Positions 36,994 to 45,529 of a stretch of 55,850 bases of DNA are shown here, piece by piece. The notes under the pieces are model-generated. The model had not been told where the DNA came from and did no database searches. It saw nothing but the letters and a program-made list of their open reading frames with translations. Position 1 is the stretch's first letter, and each line of letters opens with the position of its first letter. Source of the stretch: Pseudomonadota bacterium (GTDB lineage Bacteria; Bdellovibrionota_C; UBA2361; OMIW01); NCBI GenBank assembly GCA_900299205.1, contig OMIW01000129.1:1-55850 (forward strand), given 5' to 3'. The position numbers and the translations under genes are program-made.

Positions 36994-37328
36994 AAGTCAC
37001 CCTCTCCCCCAGGACTCGCCCTTCGTCTCGTCCTGATAAAGCCGTCCCCGTGCCCGGTTTTGCTGATTAACACTGAGCCATTCAGGCCAAAACGGCGAAA
37101 ATCTTCCCTTTCTCACTCTTCTTAAGAACTTTTTTCTCAATTTCGGCACTCGGTGAATGATACCACCGTTTGTTCGTCTACCAAAGAGCAGTAGGTCGCC
37201 GAAACCTCTCATCAAGTTCGATTTATTCGCTCGCGTCTGGAAGTGTTGCTGAAATTCTTCGCAGGGTTACAATACGGCTTAGTGGCCCAATCGAATCCGA
37301 GTCACCCCCCTTTGCAAGGAACTGAGCT
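36994..37328. other. Intergenic region between divergent speA and lipoprotein genes
   Basis: These 335 nt must hold the speA promoter (minus) and the lipoprotein promoter (plus, described separately). ORFs seen here are short, lack a ribosome binding site and resemble nothing. I see no RNA gene or strong repeat. Confidence 0.4.
37246..37273 (+). promoter_or_regulatory. Candidate sigma-70 promoter of the lipoprotein gene
   Basis: TTGCTG (37246-37251) and TACAAT (37268-37273) are 16 nt apart and lie about 55 nt before the ATG at 37329. Confidence 0.5.
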
Positions 37329-37814
37329 ATGCAGACATCACGGATCGCCCCTCTATCCATTTTCACCCTTGCCCTCCTGCTTACCGCAGGGTGTACGCCA
37401 ATAAACGCCGACCCATACGATCCCTATGATCCATACGGTAGCTATCCCCCCGGGCGATATGACCCATACTCCCGTCCGGCTCCGCAACCGGGATACGGCT
37501 ATGGCGGGGGATATCCGGGTTACGGCGACCCGTATAGACGCGACCAAATCCGTCGCGAACATCGAGAATTGGACCGAGAGCGGGAGCGCCTTGAGGACGA
37601 GAGGGAAGACCTTGAGCGGTACCGCCGTGAAGAGGAAAGGCGACAGAGGGAGGAAGAACGTCGTCAGAGGGAGCAACTCGAACGCGAGCGTCGCCGACCG
37701 GAGGTTTGTCCTCCCGGATTCTCACCGAGCGAGCAGAAATGTTCCCCTGAAGAGCGCCAACGTGGCTGCAAGGACATCAGACTCCCGGGGGGTCTTGGCT
37801 GCGTTCGTCGATAA
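37329..37814 (+). CDS. Lipoprotein with Tyr/Pro/Gly repeats and a charged helix
   Basis: This 161-residue protein begins with a lipoprotein signal peptide; LLTAGC places the lipidated cysteine at residue 22. Residues 27-70 are a low-complexity run of DPYDPYG and PGYGYGG-type repeats. About residues 72-123 are almost only R, E, D, Q and L and should form a long charged helix. The last 35 residues carry four cysteines in a compact CPPG...KC...GC...GC pattern, likely disulfide-bonded. I do not recognise a family. It may span from a membrane to another envelope layer. It lies 69 nt upstream of pepA, with an independent promoter. Confidence 0.75.
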   Translation: MQTSRIAPLSIFTLALLLTAGCTPINADPYDPYDPYGSYPPGRYDPYSRPAPQPGYGYGGGYPGYGDPYRRDQIRREHRELDRERERLEDEREDLERYRREEERRQREEERRQREQLERERRRPEVCPPGFSPSEQKCSPEERQRGCKDIRLPGGLGCVRR

Positions 37815-37883
37815 TTAGGTCGTAACCGGATATCCTTTTTTGGGGGAATCTCCTCGAAAAAGCCCCCCTCTCGAGGTCCATCA

Positions 37884-39380
37884 ATGAAAGTTACTTTTCA
37901 CGGGGACAGAATAGCTCCCCACGGGTTCACTCTCGTCATTATTCCGCGATTCGAGGGAGAGGCATCAGTCGGTCGAATCAATCCGGTCTTTCCCTCGTGG
38001 CTCTCAAAGCCACACCGAGACGCTCTCAAGAGACGGGTTGAGAGTACCGATTTTGCGGGCAAGGCTGGTCAGCGATGCGCTCTTGACCTCGACAATGGAT
38101 CACAACGGATCGTCCTTCTTGGGCTGGGCAAGGCACCAGGCGATGCCATCGCCTCAGCTCTCCGTCGAGTCGGAGCGGCTGTGTGGAAGGAGTGTGCGGA
38201 TCTCCAAGCCAAATCGGTCGCGATATGGTTCGATTCTGGCGGTGCGCCCGTTGCAAAATCGGAGTCATCTGCCCTCATTGAGGAGTTTTTCGGTGCTCGC
38301 TACCGCTTTACCCGTTATCAGAGTGGGAAACAAAAAGGCTTATTTGAGCCCCAAAAGATCGCGATTTGGGGGCTCCCCTCGCTTTCGGCAAAGGAGCTCT
38401 CGACGCTCCAATCTCTCCAAGACGCGGTTTTCATCGCCCGCGACTTGGTAAATATGCCTCCGAACGATTGTCACCCGAGCTACCTCGTTGATGTGTGTCG
38501 CAACTTGGCTCGGCGCACCTCGCTCTCCTGCCGAGTCCTTGATGGGAAAAAGCTCGAAAGGCTGGGCGCAGATGCACTTCTGGCAGTCGGAAAAGGGAGT
38601 GAACAACCACCTTTTTTAATTACCCTGAGCACTCCGAAATCGGCGCGCAAAGTGCCCATTGTCGCCCTTGTTGGAAAAGGCGTTACCTTTGACAGCGGTG
38701 GTCTTTCGATAAAAACCGCTGCATCCATGATGGAAATGAAGGCGGATATGTCGGGAGCCGCCGCCGTCATCGGGGCGATGAAGGCTCTTGCTGAAAAGAA
38801 GCTCGCTATCGAGGTTCGAGCCTACCTTCCGGCGGTCGAAAACATGATAAATGGGAGTGCGACGAGACCGGGAGATGTCGTAAAAACTTTATCGGGCAAA
38901 ACTGTCGAGATCCTCAACACCGATGCGGAGGGGAGGCTGATTCTTTGTGATGCCATTGCTCTGGCAGAACGGGAAGGTGCCGACATCATCATTGATGTGG
39001 CGACCCTTACTGGTGCCTGTGTTGTTGCCCTCGGCACAAAGTATGCGGGGCTTTTTTCAGATGATGACGGGTTGAGTCAAACAATTCTCGCCGCAGCGCG
39101 TGACTCAGGAGAGCTCTTTTGGCGATTGCCCCTTGCAATGGAATATAATGACCTCCTCAAAAGCCCCATTGCCGATATGAAAAACATCGGGAACCAGTGG
39201 GGTGGAGCAATCACTGCTGCGCTTTTCCTAAAAAGATTCGTAAAAAAGGCGCGGTGGGCCCATCTCGATATCGCAGGTCCCGCGTTTGATGAATCGGGGG
39301 GAGGAACAATCCCAAAGGGTGGTGCAGGTTTTTGCGTTAAAACCCTCGTTCGAACGGTCGAGGCCCTCGCTGGTCGATGA
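37884..39380 (+). CDS. pepA: Leucyl aminopeptidase, M17 family
   Basis: This cytosolic two-metal aminopeptidase releases N-terminal residues from peptides. The metal and catalytic blocks are clear: GKGVTFDSGGLSIK (metal-binding Asp and catalytic Lys), MKADMSGAAAV and the signature NTDAEGRL. At 498 residues it has the usual two domains: a variable N-terminal macrodomain-like part to about residue 170 and the conserved catalytic part. Some PepA proteins also bind DNA, but that is not visible here. It stands between the lipoprotein gene and gyrA. Confidence 0.95.
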   Translation: MKVTFHGDRIAPHGFTLVIIPRFEGEASVGRINPVFPSWLSKPHRDALKRRVESTDFAGKAGQRCALDLDNGSQRIVLLGLGKAPGDAIASALRRVGAAVWKECADLQAKSVAIWFDSGGAPVAKSESSALIEEFFGARYRFTRYQSGKQKGLFEPQKIAIWGLPSLSAKELSTLQSLQDAVFIARDLVNMPPNDCHPSYLVDVCRNLARRTSLSCRVLDGKKLERLGADALLAVGKGSEQPPFLITLSTPKSARKVPIVALVGKGVTFDSGGLSIKTAASMMEMKADMSGAAAVIGAMKALAEKKLAIEVRAYLPAVENMINGSATRPGDVVKTLSGKTVEILNTDAEGRLILCDAIALAEREGADIIIDVATLTGACVVALGTKYAGLFSDDDGLSQTILAAARDSGELFWRLPLAMEYNDLLKSPIADMKNIGNQWGGAITAALFLKRFVKKARWAHLDIAGPAFDESGGGTIPKGGAGFCVKTLVRTVEALAGR

Positions 39381-39523
39381 TTCTTTCGAGCATTCCGGGG
39401 CGGATTACCGATTCTCTCCCCCGGTGCTTGCTTCCCCCTTCATTCAACGGGTAGGCTTAGGGGCTTGAACTGCAATTTTTCGGCTCGGTCTCTCTCTGTC
39501 CAGTTTTATAAACCCAAGACCCT

Positions 39524-42025
39524 ATGGAAGCGCTCTCCCTCGTAAACATCGAAGATGAAATGCGGCAGTCTTACATGGACTACGCGATGTCAGTCATCGT
39601 GGGAAGAGCTCTTCCTGATGTGCGGGACGGCCTCAAGCCGGTGCAGAGACGGGTGCTCTTTGCCATGTTTGAGGAGGGCCACCTTCCAGGTAAGAAGCAC
39701 TCAAAATGCGCTGGAGTCGTCGGCGAGGTGTTGAAGCGGCTCCACCCGCACGGCGACCAGCCCGTCTATGATGCTCTCGTCCGACTCGCGCAACCGTGGA
39801 ACATGCGATACCCCCTGATTGATGGACAGGGTAATTTCGGGTCAGTTGATGGCGATCCGCCGGCAGCCTATCGGTACACCGAGTGTCGGATGACCAAGCT
39901 GTCGGAGCGCCTTCTTGCCGATATCGGTAAAGATACGGTCGACTTTCTGTCCAACTTCGATGACTCGAGTGAGGAGCCGTCTGTGCTCCCATCGATAGCC
40001 CCCAACCTCCTTATTAACGGAGCTCAAGGGATCGCAGTGGGTATGGCGTGTCGAATGCCCCCCCACAACCTTGCCGAGGTTATATCTGCCGTTATAGCCC
40101 TCATAAACGACCCTGACATCTCCGCCGAAGAGCTTATAAGAATAATTCCCGGCCCCGATTTCCCAACAGGGGGCTCCATCCTTGGCCGATCAGGCATACG
40201 GCAGAGCTTTCTCACCGGGCGCGGTAACATACAGGTTCGAGCCAAGGTCGAGGTTGAACGAATAAAGACCGCTACCCGCGAGGTTGATGCGCTTATCGTG
40301 ACTGAAATTCCCTATCAGGTTAATAAAACAACCTTGATAGAGCGTATTGCCGAATTGATGACTGAAAAAATCGTCGAGGGCATCTCAAAACTTCGCGATG
40401 AATCAGACCGCTCGGGGATGCGGATCGTCATGGAGTTAAAACGAGACGCGACCGCCGAAGTCGTGCTTAACCAACTCTACAAAAGTTCTCCTCTCCAGGT
40501 TGGTTTTGGCGTCAACAATCTAGCGATTGTCGAGGGTCAGCCGGTTACCCTCTCGACCCGCGACCTAATCAACCGTTTTGTCGATCATCGTCGTGATGTT
40601 GTCACGAGGCGCACCCAGTTCGAGCTTAAAAAGGCTCAGGAGCGGATGCATATTTTAGAGGGCTTCAGGATCGCTCTGCTGAATCTTGATGAAGTGATCC
40701 AACTTATTCGAGGCGCTGAAAGCCCCAAAGATGCCCGCGACGGACTCATGGTACGCTTTGAGCTCACGGAGCTCCAAAGTCAGGCCATTCTCGACCTTCG
40801 GCTGCAGAAACTAACCGGGCTCGAGCGTTTGGCGATCGAGCAGGAGCACGCCGAATTAACAGCGGAAATCGAGCGCCTTATCGGCATACTTGCCGACGCA
40901 AAAAAGGTTGACACGATAATAATCGGCGAACTTGAATTACTTCGGGAAGAGTTTGGTGATGAGCGCCGGACACAAATCATAGATGATGAAGGAGACGAAA
41001 TACTTCTCGAAGACCTGATTGAAGATCGAGAGATGGCAGTCACCATCAGTCACGCCGGCTATGCAAAGAGCACCCCCCTCAAGGAATACCGTCAACAGCG
41101 CCGAGGTGGAAAGGGGATTAGTGGTGCTGCAACAAAAGAACAAGATTACATTGAGCACCTCTTTGTAGCGAGCGCGAAGTCCTATATTCTCTTCACAACT
41201 TCGCGGGGAAGGCTTTATTGGCTGAAGGTCTACCAGATTCCAGAGTCCGGGCGAGTATCTCGTGGACGTGCTTTAGTCAATCTCCTCAATCTTGAGCCAA
41301 ACGATAAAATAACTGCGATCATCCCGATCCAGGCATTCACGGAGAACTCCTATCTTGTCATGGCGACGCGCCAGGGGATCATCAAGAAATCAAGCCTTAC
41401 CGATTTTGTGAGGGCAAAGAACCACGGAATTATTGCGTGCTCTCTGGATGAGGGCGATCTTCTTGTCGGTGTTGGCGTCACAAACGGTCAGGACGATGTC
41501 GTACTTGGCACACGGCAAGGTATGTCGATACGGTTCAATGAGGATAACGTCAGGCCGATGGGACGGACCGCCCGTGGGGTTAAGGGAATCGCCCTCGAGG
41601 ATGGTGACGAAGTAATATCGATGACGACCGCCGCTCGTGGCTCCGAGGATCAAGGGGAAGGTATCCCGACAGACTCCGAGGAAGATATCGTGGTTTCGGA
41701 CAGCGATCTAACCCTCTTTACGGTTTGCGAGCGAGGCTTCGGAAAACGGACCCCCCTCTCGAGCTATCGGGTCCAGAATCGGGGCGGAAAAGGATTAATC
41801 GATATTCAAACAGGGGAGAGAAACGGAGCCGTTGTGAGCTCATTCCTCGTCCCTCCCGAAGCTGCGGTCCTCCTCATGACTTCAGGAGGGAAAGCAATCC
41901 GATTTTCTGCCAAAGATGTTCGGGTCTTGGGAAGAAACACTCTCGGGGTCAAGCTCGTCAATCTGGATGAAGGTGAGCAGGTGCTTGCCGCAACCCCTCT
42001 GATCGTTGAAGAGGAAGAGTCCTAA
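39524..42025 (+). CDS. gyrA: DNA gyrase subunit A
   Basis: GyrA with GyrB introduces negative supercoils. It has the N-terminal IEDEMRQSYMDYAMSVIVGRALPD in pieces, the winged-helix DGLKPVQRRVLFAM, the catalytic tyrosine in AAYRYTECRM and a long coiled-coil. The C-terminal beta-pinwheel contains the GyrA box QRRGGKG, which marks gyrase rather than topoisomerase IV. At 833 residues it is complete, with an acidic insertion in the pinwheel (about 705-730). The leader before the ATG is pyrimidine-rich without SD. gpsA follows 26 nt later. gyrB is not in the window. Confidence 0.96.
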   Translation: MEALSLVNIEDEMRQSYMDYAMSVIVGRALPDVRDGLKPVQRRVLFAMFEEGHLPGKKHSKCAGVVGEVLKRLHPHGDQPVYDALVRLAQPWNMRYPLIDGQGNFGSVDGDPPAAYRYTECRMTKLSERLLADIGKDTVDFLSNFDDSSEEPSVLPSIAPNLLINGAQGIAVGMACRMPPHNLAEVISAVIALINDPDISAEELIRIIPGPDFPTGGSILGRSGIRQSFLTGRGNIQVRAKVEVERIKTATREVDALIVTEIPYQVNKTTLIERIAELMTEKIVEGISKLRDESDRSGMRIVMELKRDATAEVVLNQLYKSSPLQVGFGVNNLAIVEGQPVTLSTRDLINRFVDHRRDVVTRRTQFELKKAQERMHILEGFRIALLNLDEVIQLIRGAESPKDARDGLMVRFELTELQSQAILDLRLQKLTGLERLAIEQEHAELTAEIERLIGILADAKKVDTIIIGELELLREEFGDERRTQIIDDEGDEILLEDLIEDREMAVTISHAGYAKSTPLKEYRQQRRGGKGISGAATKEQDYIEHLFVASAKSYILFTTSRGRLYWLKVYQIPESGRVSRGRALVNLLNLEPNDKITAIIPIQAFTENSYLVMATRQGIIKKSSLTDFVRAKNHGIIACSLDEGDLLVGVGVTNGQDDVVLGTRQGMSIRFNEDNVRPMGRTARGVKGIALEDGDEVISMTTAARGSEDQGEGIPTDSEEDIVVSDSDLTLFTVCERGFGKRTPLSSYRVQNRGGKGLIDIQTGERNGAVVSSFLVPPEAAVLLMTSGGKAIRFSAKDVRVLGRNTLGVKLVNLDEGEQVLAATPLIVEEEES

Positions 42026-42051
42026 CTGAGAAAAAGGGAGACCCCGTTGGG

Positions 42052-43065
42052 ATGAGCGATAATTCAAAAGGCACGCCAAGAATAGCCGTCATTGGGCTTG
42101 GCAACTGGGGGACTGCTCTTGCTCATTGTTTGAGTCAGCAGGTCGGCTCCGTACTCGCCTGGACAAAAGACTTCGCCGTTCGTGATTCGATCCGCAAGCA
42201 CAGTCTCAACATCCCCTACAAGATTCCTCATGAGCTTGATAGGGGCATCCATGTGGTGAATACCATTGACGAGACACTCGGCTCTCAAATCGTCTTCTTA
42301 GCTCTTCCTGCCCGAGTTATCAGCCATATTGCCCCCCTTTTGAGAACTCTTGACCGAGATGCCATCCTGGTTAGTGCCTCGAAAGGGTTTGATCCAGAGA
42401 CTTGCGAAACTCCTCTTCAGGTCCTAACCCGGCTGCTTCCTGAGCATCCTCGTCGCGTTGTCGTCTCAGGACCATCCTTCTCGGCCGATGTTTTGCGAGG
42501 CCTACCAGCTGCATTGGTAGCGGGGACGCTTGATCCTTTTGCCGCCCGAGCTGTTGCTGATTTATTCTCGGGCACTTCCCTAAGGGTCTATACCTCGGAC
42601 GATCCCCTCGGGGTTGAGTTAGGGGGTATCCTCAAGAATGTCATCGCGATAGCTGCTGGCGTCAGTGACGGACTTGGGCTCGGAGATTCGGCACGCGCGG
42701 CCGTAATCACTCGGGGCCTGGCTGAGATGCGCCCCTTCTGTGCTGCGGCGGGAGCCAAGGCTGAGACTATTTTCGGATTGTCTGGATTAGGCGACCTCAT
42801 CATGACAGCATCGAGCGCACAAAGCCGAAATCGGACCGTTGGCTTCCGACTCGGACAGGGGGAATCATTGGAATCGATAACCAAATCACTTGGCTCCGTC
42901 GCTGAGGGAATCAGTACCGTCTTCCGAGTGATGGAATTGGCCACAAGCTATCGGGTGTCGATGCCGATTTGCGCCGAAATGGAAAAGATAATTTCGGGCA
43001 CCGCCTCTCCCTCTGACACCTTACAAAACCTCTTACGACGACCTTATCGTCCCGAATTTTCGTAA
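42052..43065 (+). CDS. gpsA: Glycerol-3-phosphate dehydrogenase, NAD(P)+
   Basis: GpsA reduces dihydroxyacetone phosphate to sn-glycerol-3-phosphate, the backbone for phospholipids. Markers are the Rossmann motif GLGNWGTALA near the N-terminus, GPSFSADVLRGLPAALVAG, the catalytic-lysine helix GGILKNVIAIAAGVSDGLGLGDS and ISGLGDL-like GLSGLGDLIMTASS. Length 337 is standard. It is followed by a probable terminator, so it likely ends a gyrA-gpsA unit. Confidence 0.95.
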   Translation: MSDNSKGTPRIAVIGLGNWGTALAHCLSQQVGSVLAWTKDFAVRDSIRKHSLNIPYKIPHELDRGIHVVNTIDETLGSQIVFLALPARVISHIAPLLRTLDRDAILVSASKGFDPETCETPLQVLTRLLPEHPRRVVVSGPSFSADVLRGLPAALVAGTLDPFAARAVADLFSGTSLRVYTSDDPLGVELGGILKNVIAIAAGVSDGLGLGDSARAAVITRGLAEMRPFCAAAGAKAETIFGLSGLGDLIMTASSAQSRNRTVGFRLGQGESLESITKSLGSVAEGISTVFRVMELATSYRVSMPICAEMEKIISGTASPSDTLQNLLRRPYRPEFS

Positions 43066-43115
43066 AGAATTACTGGACCTACGAGGCTCCACAATTCGAC
43101 AGGCTCCGCTCCCTG

Positions 43116-43144
43116 AGCTATAATTTTCCCAATTAGCTTTTTTT
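43116..43144 (+). terminator. Rho-independent terminator after gpsA
   Basis: AGCTA(ta)ATT pairs with AATTAGCT across a 5-nt loop, and seven T residues follow (43138-43144). The stem is AT-rich, but the position 50 nt after the gpsA stop and the long T-run are typical. Confidence 0.6.
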
Positions 43145-43179
43145 CGATAACAATTTGAGGTTTCCGAAGAGGAGCGTAC

Positions 43180-43202
43180 CCCCTGAACGAGGGGTTCTTT
43201 TT
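43180..43202 (+). terminator. Terminator-like hairpin in the cyoE leader (possible attenuator)
   Basis: CCCCT (43180-43184) pairs with AGGGG (43190-43194) around GAACG, followed by TTCTTTTT. It ends only 11 nt before the cyoE ATG and lies 36 nt after the gpsA terminator, so it could control read-through into cyoE. Confidence 0.45.
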
Positions 43203-43213
43203 CCGGATTATCC

Positions 43214-44197
43214 ATGGACGAACGGTCATTGAGCAAAGACGCACCTCGTCTCCATTCTAAAGAAGATTCATCCTGCTCTTTTCAGGCGGATAATCCTCCC
43301 TCTTCGAGGAGCCTCCCCACACCATCAAAAAGTCAAACAGCAGGTCTTGCGTTAGCCTACCTTGAGCTGACAAAGCCACGGATTATGACGTTAGTTCTGG
43401 TCACTACAGTCTTGGGATATTTCCTTGCCGGAGGCCCGCTTGGTTTCACAAAAAACCTATGGATCTGCCTTCTTGGCACAGCACTTTGCTGTGGGGGATC
43501 TGGTGTGCTTAATCAATATCTCGAGAGAGATGCGGATCTCCGCATGGTCAGAACCCGGAGACGACCCATACCTGCCGGGATCATAGCACCGGCACACGCT
43601 CTTAGCTTCGGAGTCCTTCTCGTCCTATCCGGCACAGGGCTACTTCTTTGGCAAGTCAATCTTCTCACCGCATTCTTGGCCATTTTGACCGCATTTTTGT
43701 ATGTAATCGTGTACACGCCATTAAAACGGCTCACCTGGCTCAATACTCTCATAGGAGCTATTCCTGGTGCTCTTCCACCAGTAGGGGGGTGGGCGGCAGC
43801 CTCTGGGGAACTTGATATCGGCGCTTGGGTACTTTTTTTGATTCTCTTTATCTGGCAGCATCCTCATTTCTACGCCATCGCTTGGATGTATCGGGATGAC
43901 TATTCTCGAGGCGGCTTTCGAATGCTATCGGTTGTCGATCCCTCGGGAGATAGCATGTTTCGTCAGGTGGTGCTGTTCTCGGTTGCCTTGATTCCGATTG
44001 CCATCCTTCCTTCGGTAATCGGAATGACGGGAACCACCTATCTGGGAGGGTCTCTGATCCTGGGCGCATACATGCTTCAAGCGAGTGCGAAAGCTGCTCG
44101 TTCGCGAAGTGTTTCAGACGCAAGAAATCTCCTCAAGGCATCTATTTTTTACCTTCCCCTCCTTCTCGTCCTCATTGTAGTTGATGCGAAGTGGTGA
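43214..44197 (+). CDS. cyoE: Protoheme IX farnesyltransferase (heme O synthase)
   Basis: This UbiA-family membrane prenyltransferase adds a farnesyl group to heme B to make heme O (then heme A) for terminal oxidases; it is also called ctaB. The 327-residue protein has about eight membrane segments and the Asp-rich motif NQYLERDADLRMVRTRRRPIP. LNTLIGAIPGALPPVGGW, WQHPHFYAIAW and the YRDDYSRGGFRML motif follow. A 45-residue Ser/Pro-rich cytosolic extension precedes the first helix; no better start lies after it. No oxidase genes are in the window; ccm genes follow. Confidence 0.94.
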   Translation: MDERSLSKDAPRLHSKEDSSCSFQADNPPSSRSLPTPSKSQTAGLALAYLELTKPRIMTLVLVTTVLGYFLAGGPLGFTKNLWICLLGTALCCGGSGVLNQYLERDADLRMVRTRRRPIPAGIIAPAHALSFGVLLVLSGTGLLLWQVNLLTAFLAILTAFLYVIVYTPLKRLTWLNTLIGAIPGALPPVGGWAAASGELDIGAWVLFLILFIWQHPHFYAIAWMYRDDYSRGGFRMLSVVDPSGDSMFRQVVLFSVALIPIAILPSVIGMTGTTYLGGSLILGAYMLQASAKAARSRSVSDARNLLKASIFYLPLLLVLIVVDAKW

Positions 44198-44259
44198 TGA
44201 TCAAAAGAGGAAAGATGGCTGATTCCGCCAGTTTAGACGCCATACTTTCCCGCATCAGA

Positions 44260-44718
44260 TCATTCTGGGCCATCTCCCTCAGTTCGACGACGCAAGAGCC
44301 ATAGTGCTCCAGCCACCAACGCGATGATAAAAAATATCGGAGGAATGACCCAAGCAACGAGCCCCATTCCCGCTCCTGCCGGCATCGCTAGTACTGCAGG
44401 GCCGAACCGTCCCTCAAGTTGATGAAGAACCTCTTTTGATGTCTTCCCGGAATTGAGATCATCAAGGATCTGGTCCTTAAGTCTTGTTGCCTGTTCGCTG
44501 GGGCAATCCGAGAGCAATCGTCCTGGACAGAAGGGACTCATCACTAGCCCATAGACTCTTCTCGCCTCTTCATTCGCATCTCCGCGAGCAATAGGGGACC
44601 CAACCGAGACGTGCGCCATCACCAGAATCAGGCAAACCAAGAAAAAACGAATATCTAACAGTCCGGCACCCTCAATATTTCTTTTCCGAGTGAGATTGAA
44701 CACCGAGAACTTCCTTAC
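44260..44718 (-). CDS. CcmH-like cytochrome c biogenesis protein with C-x7-C motif
   Basis: CcmH/NrfF proteins handle the apocytochrome thiols during system I maturation. Here a signal anchor is followed by VYGLVMSPFCPGRLLSDCPSEQA in two pieces, where the usual LRCPxC is replaced by two cysteines seven residues apart (Cys64, Cys72). The following helical part (LKDQILDDLNSGKTSKEV) and the C-terminal membrane helix with a basic end match CcmH. The ATG at 44718 has AAGGAG just upstream; an in-frame GTG at 44748 is possible. It directly follows pyrE and is about 3.9 kb from the other ccm genes, on the opposite strand. Confidence 0.75.
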   Translation of the reverse strand, partial: VRKFSVFNLTRKRNIEGAGLLDIRFFLVCLILVMAHVSVGSPIARGDANEEARRVYGLVMSPFCPGRLLSDCPSEQATRLKDQILDDLNSGKTSKEVLHQLEGRFGPAVLAMPAGAGMGLVAWVIPPIFFIIALVAGALWLLRRRTEGDGPE

Positions 44719-44753
44719 CATGATCTCCTTAACCAAATACTGGGTCACCTGCC

Positions 44754-45455
44754 CTAATCAGCTCCATATTCGAGAAGGTACTGGAGGCAGCCATCTCGCT
44801 CTGAATTCGACAACACTTTGCCGGAGGAGTTCGAATTCGATAGGTAGTCAACTATCTGTCGCATCGAGACAAGAGGCATGACTCGAGTACCGAATGCCTG
44901 CTCGGCTTCGGCTCTCGCCGAGAGGGACTCGCCTCTTTCATTGCGATCTACGCCGACAACCACCCCGCCAAAAGTTGCCTGCGCACACAGCTGCATAACA
45001 GCCGGGAGCATCTCACGAAGGGTTGTTCCGGCCGTCACCACATCATCCACCAAAACTACTGTTTCACCCGATTCAGGTAGCTTTCCGACATACAAACCTC
45101 CATCCCCGTGCGCTTTTTTTTCTTTCCTATTGAACAGGTAACGCGCCTCGTAGCCCAGCTCAGCCAACCCCACGACCGTCGCCACCGCCAACGGAATCCC
45201 CTTGTATGCTGGTCCAAAAATGACAAATCTCCGTCTCCCAAAAAGCTCGATAATCCATCGGGCATAGAGGATTCCCAACCTTTTAACCGCTTCACCCTCG
45301 CAAATTTGGCCAAAATTGAGAAAAAATGGGGAATGCCTTCCCGATTTAGTAACAAACTCCCCGAATAAAAGGACCCGATTATGAACCAAAAACGAAACAA
45401 ACTCCTTTTGGTTATCGGTAATCCGAGAATCAGAATTTTCCAAATCTTTAATCAT
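44754..45455 (-). CDS. pyrE: Orotate phosphoribosyltransferase
   Basis: PyrE joins orotate and PRPP to make OMP in pyrimidine synthesis. The PRPP-binding signature VVLVDDVVTAGTTLREML is near the middle. Upstream are FGPAYKGIPLAVA and an FNRKEKKAHGDGG loop typical of the flexible catalytic loop. The 233-residue length includes about 20 extra N-terminal residues; a later start is possible. The ccmH-like gene begins within about 40 nt downstream. It diverges from the Ser/Thr kinase gene. Confidence 0.92.
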   Translation of the reverse strand: MIKDLENSDSRITDNQKEFVSFLVHNRVLLFGEFVTKSGRHSPFFLNFGQICEGEAVKRLGILYARWIIELFGRRRFVIFGPAYKGIPLAVATVVGLAELGYEARYLFNRKEKKAHGDGGLYVGKLPESGETVVLVDDVVTAGTTLREMLPAVMQLCAQATFGGVVVGVDRNERGESLSARAEAEQAFGTRVMPLVSMRQIVDYLSNSNSSGKVLSNSERDGCLQYLLEYGAD

Positions 45456-45529
45456 GATTTGACCTTCGATGATATTTTTGTCGGTTTTCCAGAGTAAAAT
45501 TCATCTTTAAGCGCATCAAGTAGTTTATC

